Shown piece by piece: positions 16,310 through 24,545 of a DNA stretch of 60,832 nt; positions within the stretch are counted from its first letter, which is position 1, and each line of letters starts with the position of its first letter. The notes beneath the pieces are model-generated. The model did no database searches, was not told the DNA's origin, and worked only from the letters and a program-made list of their open reading frames with translations. The stretch comes from Pseudomonadales bacterium (GTDB lineage: Bacteria; Pseudomonadota; Gammaproteobacteria; Pseudomonadales; Azotimanducaceae), in the NCBI GenBank assembly GCA_016779325.1, contig JADHNU010000010.1, positions 1-60,832 of the forward strand. Direction: 5' to 3'. A program made the translations under genes and the position numbers.

Positions 16310-17988
16310 GCGCGCGCTGCCCCAGGGATCTGGGTGGCAATCTCCCCCACGGGGGCATGGGCGTAGCCGTCGGCCTTGGACCAGCTGAGCTCGCCATTAA
16401 CGAAAACCCCCACCATGCCCTTGGACGCGCGAACGTAGCGCATGCCCTCTTCGGGCATATCAAAGGCGGCCTCCTCACCGCAGCGGTCGATTTCTGCTGC
16501 ATCGAAGATCGCCACGTCAGCAGCAAAGCCCGGCGCGAGCTGCCCTCGACCGGGCAGGCCCCAGATCCGCGCCGTATCGGCGGTAATCTTTTTGATCGCC
16601 GCCTCGAGGCTGAGGGCGCTACAGTCGCGCACGAAATGCCCAAGGAGATAGCCCGTATCCCCATAGGTGGCAAAGGATTGGATATGGGCGCCGGCGTCGG
16701 AAGCCCCGACGTGTACGTGGGCGTCCGCCAGCAGCGCCCCCACCCGGTCGCTGTCGTTATGGCCAAGGGACGCGGCGATAAAGGACGCTTTCAAATCCTC
16801 CTCGAGGGAGAGCTTGATCATGACCTGCGCCGGCGACGTACCATCGGCTTCCGCGAGGGCGCCGAGGGTTTGACCCACCAGGGCCCGGTCGGTCACGCCG
16901 CCGCGCACCCGCACACCGGCCCAGCGCGCGCCGTTGCCGCCGGGCTCGGCCTCCGCCAGGAGCTCCGCCACCCAGGCCGGATCGCTGAGGGCCGTGATTT
17001 TGGCGTCGCGCTCCATGCGCAGGGTGCGGTACCACTTCGGCAGCCCGGCAAAGAGCAGGCTGGCCGTTTCAAAAGTGAAGCTGATATCAATGGGGCGCGT
17101 TTGCACCTGAGGCCACACCTGCGCGCCCCGGGCCATCTGCTCCGCCACCCGCGCCATCACCCGCGGCACGTTTTCCGGCGTGGCCGCGGAATCGAAGAGG
17201 GGCGAGAAGGTGGTGGGAATGCCATAGCGCAGGGACAGCTCGGCGAGCTGGTCCACCCGGGCAAGGGTTAGATCCGTGGCATAGAACTCGGGCACCACCT
17301 GAAGCATGCGGCCGTAGCGGCCGAGCACCGCGGCCAGGGCGTCGAGCTCTTCGAAGTGCGCATAGCGGCTCGGCACGGGCTGGAGGTTCTCATCCACATC
17401 CACAAAGCTCGTGGACAGGCCCACGGCGCCAGCATCCAGGCACTGGGCCAGCAGGTCCTGCATGGCCGCCAGCTCCTCGGCGTTGGCCGCGCGCTCCGTG
17501 GCCGCGGCGCCCAGGACCCAAAGGCGGATCACGGAGTGGCCCACAAGCGGCGCCACATTAATCGACAGGCTTTCCTTCAGGGCCGCGAGGTAGCCATCGA
17601 AGCTTTCCCAGCGCCATGCAAAGGCGCCGTCGAAGGCCGCATCGGGCATTTCCTCAATCTGCTGGAACATGCCCACCACGCGCTTGCGGTCATCGGCCTT
17701 TAGCGGCGCCAGAGACAGGGAACAGTTTCCAGGAACGATGGTGGTTACCCCGTGCTCCAGGGCTGGACGCGCTTGCCCGTCCCAAAGAAGCTGGACGTCA
17801 AAATGGGTGTGGGGATCGATGAACCCCGGGGCGACAACGCAGCCCTTGGCCTCAAACACCTTGGCGCCCTCGGCCTCGATACGCCCCCCAAGGCGCACCA
17901 CCTTGCCATCCTTCAGCGCGACGTCGCCCTCAAAGGCTGGCAAGCCCGAGCCGTCGACAATACGGCCACCGCGAATAATCCAATCCAT
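16306..17988 (-). CDS. N-acyl-D-amino-acid deacylase-like amidohydrolase
   Basis: A 560-residue amidohydrolase of the D-aminoacylase group. The metal-binding HxH is in GFIDPHTHFDVQ (His60, His62), preceded by the small beta domain GGRIVDGSGLPAFEGDVAL, and GASDAGAH (metal-binding Asp) is near residue 455. These enzymes usually hydrolyse N-acyl-D-amino acids or related amides, but close relatives have other substrates. No signal peptide is seen. Its start overlaps the stop of the preceding small gene by one base (TAATG), and its stop overlaps the next gene by four bases, so it is firmly within an operon. Confidence 0.88.
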   Translation of the reverse strand: MDWIIRGGRIVDGSGLPAFEGDVALKDGKVVRLGGRIEAEGAKVFEAKGCVVAPGFIDPHTHFDVQLLWDGQARPALEHGVTTIVPGNCSLSLAPLKADDRKRVVGMFQQIEEMPDAAFDGAFAWRWESFDGYLAALKESLSINVAPLVGHSVIRLWVLGAAATERAANAEELAAMQDLLAQCLDAGAVGLSTSFVDVDENLQPVPSRYAHFEELDALAAVLGRYGRMLQVVPEFYATDLTLARVDQLAELSLRYGIPTTFSPLFDSAATPENVPRVMARVAEQMARGAQVWPQVQTRPIDISFTFETASLLFAGLPKWYRTLRMERDAKITALSDPAWVAELLAEAEPGGNGARWAGVRVRGGVTDRALVGQTLGALAEADGTSPAQVMIKLSLEEDLKASFIAASLGHNDSDRVGALLADAHVHVGASDAGAHIQSFATYGDTGYLLGHFVRDCSALSLEAAIKKITADTARIWGLPGRGQLAPGFAADVAIFDAAEIDRCGEEAAFDMPEEGMRYVRASKGMVGVFVNGELSWSKADGYAHAPVGEIATQIPGAARA

Positions 17989-18239
17989 TAGCCCCTTCCT
18001 CCCTCAGTCCCCGCGCCCGGGGGCTGCTTCAGTACGGTTTTTAGAATGTGCCAGGGCACGCCGCACAGCGCGTGGACGTCCCCGGCCTGGGTGTGTTCGA
18101 AAAGCACTTCCGCTTCCTCTGCGGCCAGGGTGAGCGTTTGCCGGCCCGCCCCTGGGTAGCGCACAAAAAGCACGAGTTCCGCGGCCCCATCATGGCCCGG
18201 GGCGATCTCAGCGGCCTCGATGAAAGGGTCGGCGCTCAC
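17988..18239 (-). CDS. Small protein of unknown function (83 aa)
   Basis: I do not recognise this protein. It begins at GTG 18239, whose GTGA overlaps the stop of the upstream small gene, and ends in TAA overlapping the ATG of the deacylase-like gene by one base. This tight coupling on both sides is the main evidence that it is real. The sequence begins VSADPFIEAAEIAPGHDG, is rich in acidic residues in the middle, and ends in a basic/glycine tail after VPWHILKTVL. There is no membrane segment or signal peptide. The open frame continues upstream to 18389, but that part runs across the neighbouring gene in another frame. Confidence 0.6.
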   Translation of the reverse strand: MSADPFIEAAEIAPGHDGAAELVLFVRYPGAGRQTLTLAAEEAEVLFEHTQAGDVHALCGVPWHILKTVLKQPPGAGTEGGRG

Positions 18240-18442
18240 GCCGCCGGCGGCGCCGTAAAGACCACGTCGCTGCCCAGGAACTGGCCCCGGGGGTGACGGG
18301 CGAAAAGATGAAGATTCCAGCTTTGTAGCTTTTCCAAGGCCTCGTCCTGGGGCAGCTCCGGTAACACCCGGGTCGCCAGGGCCGCCCAATCTTCCCCGGG
18401 CTCGGGCGCGGTGAAGGCCCGCCCTGCGGAGAGCTCTGCCAT
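18236..18442 (-). CDS. Small protein of unknown function (68 aa)
   Basis: This is the first gene of the minus-strand operon. It starts at ATG 18442 with a strong Shine-Dalgarno GGGAGG (18450-18455) seven bases upstream. The product starts MAELSAGRAFTAPEPGEDWA and is hydrophilic, with a short acidic helix-like part and the segment WNLHLFARHPRGQFLG. I do not recognise a family. It overlaps the following small gene by four bases (GTGA), so the two products may act together. A split single gene caused by a frameshift is possible but less likely, because each part has its own start and coupling. Confidence 0.6.
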   Translation of the reverse strand: MAELSAGRAFTAPEPGEDWAALATRVLPELPQDEALEKLQSWNLHLFARHPRGQFLGSDVVFTAPPAA

Positions 18443-18685
18443 TTTTTGTCCTCCCAATTTAATTCACCTTAATGAAACGATGGCCTAGGCAGAATTGCAA
18501 TGCTCGCGGGGGCGATGGGGAGGCCTCGGGGAAGGCAGCGACAGGCGGGGAAATTCGCTATGCTCTCCCGCGGCGAAGGGGGGCCTTCCGCCTTCGGTTT
18601 CATGTCCTCTCCCACCCCGGCAGCCCCAGGTCAGCGGCGCCGGCTCGGCTGGGAGCAGGTAAAGACGGTAGCAAGGGAGCGCAAC
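18443..18685. promoter_or_regulatory. Divergent promoter region, unknown operon / fadB-like gene
   Basis: A 243-base divergent spacer. On the minus strand TTGCAA (18495-18500) and TTTCAT (18472-18477), 17 bases apart, make a fair promoter for the small-gene operon. On the plus strand TATGCT near 18558 could be a -10 for the fadB-like gene, but I see no good -35 with it. No clear operator palindrome was found. Confidence 0.35.
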
Positions 18686-20797
18686 ATGAAAGGAACGGTT
18701 CATTATTCCGTGGATGGGGAACTCGCCATCCTTCGCATCGACAACCCGCCCGTAAACCCGCTGTCCAGCGGCGTGCGCCAGGGCCTTTTTGATGGCCTGA
18801 CGGCCGCCCTCGCCGACGACGCGGTGAAGGCCGTAGTGCTCTATGGCGAAGGGCGCGCGTTTATCGCCGGGGCGGATATCTCCGAATTCGGCGGCGAGTC
18901 CAAGGGCCCCGGGCTCCACGAGTGCTTAAGCCTCATGGAGTTTGGGGAAAAGCCCGTGATCGCCGCCATCAACGGCACGGCCTTCGGCGGTGGCCTGGAA
19001 GTGGCCCTCTGCGCCGACTACCGCGTGATTGCGCCGAAGGCGCCCGTGGGCCTGCCGGAAGTGAAGCTGGGCCTCCTGCCCGGCGCCGGCGGCACCCAAC
19101 GCCTGCCCCGCCTCGTGGGCGCGGAGAAGGCCCTCGGCTTCATCCTTTCCGGCGACCCCATCCCCGGCCCCGTGGCGAAGGATCTGGGCATCGTTGATGA
19201 CGTCATCACCGGCGACGACTTTATCGCGGGCGCCCTCGCCTGGGCCCGCCAAGCCGTTGCCGAGGGCAAGGGCAAGAAGCGCGTGCGCGACCTCACCGAT
19301 AAGGTCAGCGCCGATCGTGGCAACACGGAAATCTATGACGCCGCTCGGAAGAACGCGGCGCGGAAGATGCGCGGCCGCTTCGCGCCAGAGATGATCATCC
19401 AGTGCGTGGAAGCCGCCGTGGAAGCCGGGGATTTCGACGCGGGCATGAAGGTGGAACAAGAAAACTTCGTGAAGTGCCTGCAGCACCCCCAGCGCGAAGC
19501 GATGATCCACCTCTTCTTCTCCGAACGAGAAGTGGCCAAGATCCCCGATGTCCCCAAGGACACGGAGATCAAGAAAATTCAAAGCGCCGGTGTCGTGGGC
19601 TGCGGCACCATGGGCGGGGGCATCACCATGTGCTTCGCCAATGCGGGCATTCCCGTCACTGTGCTGGAGATGAATCAGGAAGCCATTGATCGCGGCCTGG
19701 GTATCATTCGTCGTAACTACGACGGCATGGTGCAGCGGGGCCGCATTAGCGCAGAGGCCGCAGAAAAGCGCATGGCCCTGATCTCCACCACCCTCGCCTA
19801 CGAGGACCTCGGCCAGGCCGACGTGGTGGTGGAAGCGGTTTACGAAAACCTCGACGTGAAAAAGAAGGTCTTCGAGGAATTCGAGAAGGTGTGCAAGCCC
19901 GGCGCCATCATTGCCTCGAACACCTCGGGCCTCGACGTGGACGCCATGGCCTCCGTGACCTCCCGGCCAGAAGACGTCATCGGCCTGCACTTCTTCAGCC
20001 CGGCGAACGTCATGCGCCTGCTGGAAGTGGTTCGCGGCGAAAAGACCTCCGCCACCACCATTGCCACCTCCATGGCCCTTGGTAAGATCCTTGGCAAGGT
20101 GGCCGTGCTGTCGGGCAACGCCCCGGGCTTTATCGGCAACCGCATGCTCGGGGGCTACACGCGCCAGGCCGGGGAGATGATTCTCCAGGGCGCCACCCCC
20201 TACCAGGTAGACAAGGTCATCGGCGGCTTCGGCATGCCCATGGGGCCCTTCCAGATGAACGATCTGGTCGGGCTCGACCTCGGCTGGCGCGCCCGCAAGC
20301 TCGCAGGCCTAAAGCCTGAGGAAGTGCCGATTACGGCGCGGGTGGCCGACAAGCTCTGCGAGCTTGAGCGCTTCGGACAAAAGACCAACCGGGGCTTCTA
20401 CATCTACCAGGAAGGCAGCCGCGCCGGCCAGCCGGACCCGGAGGTGGTGAAGCTTGTCGAAGAAACGAGTGCGGAGCTGGGCGTCACGCGCACGGCCATC
20501 GACGACGAGGAAGTGCTGGACCGGTGCATTCTGGCCCTCGTGAACGAAGGCGCTCGGATCCTCGAAGACAAGATCGCCATTCGTGCCTGCGATATCGACA
20601 TTGTTTACATCAACGGCTACGGCTTCCCGGAGGTCACCGGGGGCCCCATGTTCTGGGCCGATAAGATGGGCCTCGACGTGGTGCTGAAAAAGATCGAAGG
20701 CTTCCGCGAGAAGTACGGCGATTTCTGGACCCCGGCGCCCCTCCTTGCGCGTCTGGCGAAGGAAGGCAAGTCCTTCGCGAGCCTCGCCCAAGGCTAG
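18686..20797 (+). CDS. FadB/FadJ-type fusion: enoyl-CoA hydratase and 3-hydroxyacyl-CoA dehydrogenase
   Basis: Carries out two successive steps of fatty-acid beta-oxidation. From ATG 18686 (after AAGGGAG) it is 703 residues. The N-terminal crotonase domain (about 1-190) has both classical catalytic glutamates, Glu105 (GGGLEVA) and Glu125 (GLPEVKLG), so it should be a true hydratase. The NAD-binding domain starts near 300 (VVGCGTMGGGI), followed by LHFFSPANVM and the C-terminal 3-hydroxyacyl-CoA dehydrogenase domains to the end. No thiolase gene is adjacent. The open frame reaches back to 18500, but the stretch lacks family similarity. FadB, FadJ or a paralogue cannot be distinguished here. 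Confidence 0.93.
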   Translation: MKGTVHYSVDGELAILRIDNPPVNPLSSGVRQGLFDGLTAALADDAVKAVVLYGEGRAFIAGADISEFGGESKGPGLHECLSLMEFGEKPVIAAINGTAFGGGLEVALCADYRVIAPKAPVGLPEVKLGLLPGAGGTQRLPRLVGAEKALGFILSGDPIPGPVAKDLGIVDDVITGDDFIAGALAWARQAVAEGKGKKRVRDLTDKVSADRGNTEIYDAARKNAARKMRGRFAPEMIIQCVEAAVEAGDFDAGMKVEQENFVKCLQHPQREAMIHLFFSEREVAKIPDVPKDTEIKKIQSAGVVGCGTMGGGITMCFANAGIPVTVLEMNQEAIDRGLGIIRRNYDGMVQRGRISAEAAEKRMALISTTLAYEDLGQADVVVEAVYENLDVKKKVFEEFEKVCKPGAIIASNTSGLDVDAMASVTSRPEDVIGLHFFSPANVMRLLEVVRGEKTSATTIATSMALGKILGKVAVLSGNAPGFIGNRMLGGYTRQAGEMILQGATPYQVDKVIGGFGMPMGPFQMNDLVGLDLGWRARKLAGLKPEEVPITARVADKLCELERFGQKTNRGFYIYQEGSRAGQPDPEVVKLVEETSAELGVTRTAIDDEEVLDRCILALVNEGARILEDKIAIRACDIDIVYINGYGFPEVTGGPMFWADKMGLDVVLKKIEGFREKYGDFWTPAPLLARLAKEGKSFASLAQG

Positions 20798-20806
20798 GAC
20801 CCGGCC

Positions 20807-20839
20807 CCGGCGCAGCCGCCCCAGGGCTGCGCCGGCTTT
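20807..20839 (+). terminator. Hairpin after the fadB-like gene
   Basis: CCGGCGCAGCC (20807-20817) pairs perfectly with GGCTGCGCCGG (20825-20835) around a seven-base loop. Only CTTTA follows, so termination would be partial. The next gene starts at 20858 with AAGGAA upstream, so read-through is plausible. Confidence 0.5.
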
Positions 20840-20857
20840 ACCCTAAGGAATACCCCC

Positions 20858-21760
20858 ATGACTCAAAGTGCCGTCCCCCAGGCGGCGCTCCGCTACGGCG
20901 AAGCGCTCACCCTTGATGTGCCTGGCCTGCGCCTTGGCGCCCGCGCCTGGGGGAACCCAGAAGGCGCGCCCTTCCTCGCGCTCCATGGCTGGCTCGATAA
21001 CGCCAACACCTTTAATCGTCTTGCGCCCCTGCTCCCGGAACTGAATCTCATCGCCCTCGACTTCGCAGGGCATGGGCTCTCGGATCACCGAGCACCGGGG
21101 GTGCACTACACCTCCTTCGGCGACGTGCAGGACGTCATCGCCGCCGCCGAGGCCCTGGGGTTTGATCGCTTTGGCCTCATCGGCCATTCCATGGGCGGCG
21201 CCGTCACCTCGGAGACCGCAGGGATGTTTCCCGAGCGCATCACCCAGGCCATCAGCATCGACGGCTTTGTCCATCACCAGGGCAGCCCGAAGGACTGCAA
21301 CGATCGCAACAAGGAAGCCATCCTGCAGATGCTGAAGGCCACGGAAAAAAAGCCGCCGGTCTATGCCAGCGTCGAAGCCATGGCCGAGCGCGTCACCCAG
21401 GCCACGGATCAAAGCCTGGCTGCGGCCTCCGAACTGGTGGCGCGCGGTCACCACGCCGTGGAAGGCGGCGTGACCTGGCGCACGGACCCGCGCATTCGCT
21501 TCGCCACCCCCCTGCGCATCACGGAGCGGCAGCTTGATGAACTCATGGCGCAGAGCACGGCACCGGCGCTGCTGCTTGCCGCCACCCAGGGGGATCGTTG
21601 GTATCGAGGCGGCCTCGAGCGGCGCCGGGAACATCACCCGAATCTTGAGGTGCTAGAAATGCCCGGCCCTCACCATCTCCATTTGGAGCCGGAGCACGTC
21701 GCCCGGGTTGCGGAGGCGATCCGCGCCTTCCTGGGCCGCCACGGCGTCCTCACCCCCTAA
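20858..21760 (+). CDS. Alpha/beta hydrolase (serine hydrolase-like)
   Basis: A 300-residue alpha/beta hydrolase with LALHGWLDNANTF (oxyanion region, about 40-52), the nucleophile elbow GHSMGG (Ser111) and a C-terminal histidine cluster (PGPHHLHLEP). The layout recalls the SERHL/serine-hydrolase-like group, whose substrates are poorly known. It has no signal peptide, so it acts in the cytoplasm. It lies 60 bases after the fadB-like gene across a weak terminator and may share its transcript, which would suit a thioesterase or lipid-ester role. Its TAA stop overlaps the TAG of the convergent sulfotransferase gene in CTAA 21757-21760. Confidence 0.87.
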   Translation: MTQSAVPQAALRYGEALTLDVPGLRLGARAWGNPEGAPFLALHGWLDNANTFNRLAPLLPELNLIALDFAGHGLSDHRAPGVHYTSFGDVQDVIAAAEALGFDRFGLIGHSMGGAVTSETAGMFPERITQAISIDGFVHHQGSPKDCNDRNKEAILQMLKATEKKPPVYASVEAMAERVTQATDQSLAAASELVARGHHAVEGGVTWRTDPRIRFATPLRITERQLDELMAQSTAPALLLAATQGDRWYRGGLERRREHHPNLEVLEMPGPHHLHLEPEHVARVAEAIRAFLGRHGVLTP

Positions 21761-22398
21761 TCCTTGGGGGCAAAGAGCCGGGGAAAGGCTTCCCGGCTGT
21801 TCTCCGCAGGGAAGGGCGCGTCGGGCACGGCGCAGCCCAGGAAGGCGCACAGGGGCGCCCAGCCGTCGGCCACGGAAAAGCGCAGCAGCTGGGGGGCCGG
21901 CACGGCTTCCCGCACCGCCTCGCGGTGCGCCTCATAAACCGCCAGGGCGTAATCTCGCTCATCAAAGCGCCCGCCAAAGGTGGCCTCTAAAATCATGCGC
22001 CGGGTCAGTGCTCGATGACCGGGACGCACCCCATCCCCTGGCACCACGTCCCGCTTCATGGTGGCCACGATGGTGCGCGCGGCACTCTCATACCAGCTTT
22101 CCGGATCCCGCTCCGTCAGGATGACCTTGAGCGTGGGCCAGCGCGCACGGGCCGCCCGCCAGAGATAAAGGGCCGGCCAGTCTACGGCGGCGGGATAGGC
22201 AGCTAACAAATCCAGGGCCGGCTCCACCTCCCCGTCCAGCGCCGCTGCCCAGAGGGCATCATGGGTTGGCTGGGCCATCTCCTCGGCCATGTGGTAGCAG
22301 GGCCCATAGCCGAGCTGCTCCAGGGCCAGCTTTAGCGTGTAGGTGCCCGTGCGGCCGAAGCCCACCCCGAGCACGGAGAGCCCCGGGGCGGGGCTCAT
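21757..22398 (-). CDS. Sulfotransferase family protein
   Basis: A 213-residue P-loop sulfotransferase-like protein. The 5'-phosphosulfate-binding loop is GVGFGRTGTYTLK (11-23), followed by the usual helix; ILTERDPESWYES in the middle matches the 3'-phosphate-binding segment (arginine and serine spaced as in the family). Such enzymes move sulfate from PAPS to hydroxyl groups of small molecules or lipids. I choose ATG 22398; the open frame reaches 22455, but that extension overlaps the upstream hydrolase. It is ten bases downstream of that hydrolase and probably in the same operon. The acceptor is unknown. Confidence 0.82.
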   Translation of the reverse strand: MSPAPGLSVLGVGFGRTGTYTLKLALEQLGYGPCYHMAEEMAQPTHDALWAAALDGEVEPALDLLAAYPAAVDWPALYLWRAARARWPTLKVILTERDPESWYESAARTIVATMKRDVVPGDGVRPGHRALTRRMILEATFGGRFDERDYALAVYEAHREAVREAVPAPQLLRFSVADGWAPLCAFLGCAVPDAPFPAENSREAFPRLFAPKD

Positions 22399-22408
22399 AG
22401 CGCACCCG

Positions 22409-23290
22409 TCACGCCGCCGCCAGCAGGGCCGGCGCCAGCTCCCGAAGGGCGGCAATAAAGGCCAGGGGTTGGTCGAGGAAGAGATGATGCTGCGCCTTCG
22501 CCAAGCCCACGGGAGGGACGGTAAAGGGCCGCACGCTTTCCATATACCCCAGGGTATTCTTGGAGAAGAGCTCGCTGTCCTCGCCGTAGATGAGCCCCAG
22601 AGGCAAGGTGAGGGCGCGCAGGTTAGCCTCGGCCCGATCCCGATCGACGCCGGTCATCACCTCGGGCATGTCCGTATCGAACTTAAAGGCGTAGCCCCCA
22701 TCGATGGCCATCACCGAATGCTTCGCGATGTAGGTGAGGAGAAATTCGTGCTCACAGCTCTGCGGCGGCTGAAGCCGGAAGCGTTGCTGCGCCGTTTCCG
22801 CATCGGGATAAAGCACGGGGCGCCCGCCCACCCGGGGGCCACTCTGATCCACCGCCTCCGCCGGATCCCGCACCCCCGCATCCACCAGCACCAGCCCGGC
22901 AAAGCGGCTGCCGTGCCGCGCGGCGGCCTCCAGCCCGATGCGGCCGCCAAAGCTGTGACCGACGATGAGCGTGTTCGGCGGCAAGCCCGCGGCATCGGCT
23001 ACCGCCACCAGGGACTCGGCCCAAAGCTCGGCGGAATAATCATAGCGGTCGTCCGCATCACCCATGCCCGCCAGGTCGAGGGCTGCCACCTGAAACTGCT
23101 CCGCCAGCTGGGGTGCGATGAAATCCCACCAGCGCCGGTGTGCATTCATGCCGTGCACCAGTAGCAGCCCCGGCGCCCCCGCCGGTCCCTCCCAGCGGGT
23201 ATAGGTCACGTCGGCCTCATCGACCTCCACGGCATCGTCGTGTCGCGGTGCTTCCACCGCATCCCAAAACCATTGGGGAATTGCCATCAC
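22409..23290 (-). CDS. Alpha/beta hydrolase
   Basis: A 293-residue alpha/beta hydrolase. LLLVHGMNAHRRWW gives the oxyanion region (about 42-55), GHSFGG the nucleophile elbow (Ser113), and AKAQHHLFLDQP the catalytic histidine near the C-terminus. The protein begins with two consecutive ATG codons; either could be used. It heads a two-gene unit with the sulfotransferase, and is separated from the acyl-CoA dehydrogenase gene upstream on the same strand by that gene's terminator. Esterase, thioesterase or C-C hydrolase activity is possible; nothing here decides it. Confidence 0.87.
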   Translation of the reverse strand: MMAIPQWFWDAVEAPRHDDAVEVDEADVTYTRWEGPAGAPGLLLVHGMNAHRRWWDFIAPQLAEQFQVAALDLAGMGDADDRYDYSAELWAESLVAVADAAGLPPNTLIVGHSFGGRIGLEAAARHGSRFAGLVLVDAGVRDPAEAVDQSGPRVGGRPVLYPDAETAQQRFRLQPPQSCEHEFLLTYIAKHSVMAIDGGYAFKFDTDMPEVMTGVDRDRAEANLRALTLPLGLIYGEDSELFSKNTLGYMESVRPFTVPPVGLAKAQHHLFLDQPLAFIAALRELAPALLAAA

Positions 23291-23312
23291 CCCACCTCCC
23301 TTAAGAAAACCG

Positions 23313-23341
23313 AAAAAAAAGGGAGGCCGAAGCCTCCCTTT
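23313..23341 (-). terminator. Intrinsic terminator after the acyl-CoA dehydrogenase pair
   Basis: On the minus strand AAAGGGAGGC (complement of 23332-23341) pairs with its ten-base partner at 23318-23327 around a four-base loop and runs into eight T residues (the A run 23313-23320). It separates the acyl-CoA dehydrogenase unit from the hydrolase/sulfotransferase unit. Confidence 0.85.
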
Positions 23342-23371
23342 CTGTGCACCTTACGCCAAGGGCGAAGGGCC

Positions 23372-24502
23372 TTAGACGGTGCCGTAGCGCTTGAGATGGA
23401 AATCGACATTCCCGAAGGTCGTGTCGATCATGGTCAGGCGCTTGAAGTAGTGGCCGATGTTCAGCTCTTCCGTCATGCCCATACCGCCGTGGAGTTGCAC
23501 TGCTTGCTGGCCCACGAAGCGGCCCGACTTGCCCACCTGCACCTTGAAGCCCGACACCGCCTTCTTGGCCACGGGGCTGTAGCCTTCGTCGAGGCGCATG
23601 GCCGCGAGGTACATGAGGGACTTGGCCTGCTCATATTCCATGAACATATCGACCATGCGGTGCTGGAGCACCTGGAACTTGCCAATGGGCTGGCCGAACT
23701 GCACCCGCTGCTTGGAGTATTCCACCGTGTCCTTGTAGCAGACTTCCATGCCGCCGACGGCTTCCGCGCCCACGGCCAGGGTGGCCTCATCGATCACCTG
23801 CTCGAGGGTGGCAAAGCCGCCGCCCACGGCGCCGAGCACGGCGTCCGCCCCCACCTTCACCCCTTCCAGGGTGACTTCCGAGGCGCGCAGCCCGTCTACC
23901 GTGGGGTAGTCGCGGCGGGAGAGGCCCGCAGCACTGGCGTCCACCAGGAACAGGGTGATGCCGTCCTGATCCCGGGGGCCCCCGCTCGTGCGGGCGGACA
24001 CCACGAAGAAGTCCGCGGAGGGGCCACCGAGCACCACGGCCTTGTGGCCGGACAAAACGTAGCCGTCGCCGTCTGCCGTGGCCGTGGTGGCCACATCGGC
24101 GAGGTTGAAGCGGCTCTGGGGCTCGGCGAAGGCCAGGGCGCCCATCTTGCTGCCTTCGATGATGGCCGTGAGGTAGTCCGCCTTCTGGGCTTCGTTGGCG
24201 GCGTACTTCAGGGCGCCGCCGGCGAGGACCACGGTGGCCATGTAGGGCTCAACCACAAGACCGCGACCAAGCTGCTCCATGACAATCATCAGTTCCACGG
24301 CGCCGCCGCCAATGCCGCCATCTTCTTCTGCGAAGGGCACGGCGAGCCAACCGAGTTCGGCAAACTGCTTCCAGTTCTCCCGGGAGAAGCCCTCTTCCCC
24401 GGCCATGATCTTGCGGCGCGTATCAAAGTCGTAGTCGTTCTGAATGAAGCGCTCAAGGCTGTCTTTCAGGAGGGTTTGCTCTTCCGAAAGGGAAAAATCC
24501 AT
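23372..24502 (-). CDS. Acyl-CoA dehydrogenase, small-subunit type (pimeloyl-CoA dehydrogenase-like)
   Basis: A 376-residue acyl-CoA dehydrogenase-fold flavoprotein (MDFSLSEEQTLLKDSLERF at the N-terminus, FAEPQSRFNL in the FAD-binding middle domain, HGGMGMTEEL near the C-terminus). It resembles the small subunits of two-part dehydrogenases such as PimD and the FadE28/29-like enzymes of actinobacteria. It follows the large-subunit gene after 43 bases, which supports a heteromeric enzyme. The pair would oxidise a dicarboxylic, branched or ring-bearing acyl-CoA, but the substrate is not visible. A strong terminator follows. Confidence 0.88.
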   Translation of the reverse strand: MDFSLSEEQTLLKDSLERFIQNDYDFDTRRKIMAGEEGFSRENWKQFAELGWLAVPFAEEDGGIGGGAVELMIVMEQLGRGLVVEPYMATVVLAGGALKYAANEAQKADYLTAIIEGSKMGALAFAEPQSRFNLADVATTATADGDGYVLSGHKAVVLGGPSADFFVVSARTSGGPRDQDGITLFLVDASAAGLSRRDYPTVDGLRASEVTLEGVKVGADAVLGAVGGGFATLEQVIDEATLAVGAEAVGGMEVCYKDTVEYSKQRVQFGQPIGKFQVLQHRMVDMFMEYEQAKSLMYLAAMRLDEGYSPVAKKAVSGFKVQVGKSGRFVGQQAVQLHGGMGMTEELNIGHYFKRLTMIDTTFGNVDFHLKRYGTV

Positions 24503-24545
24503 GTCAGTTCCTCTAACCTTTTAGCTGAAGTAAATGTCCTGGGAC

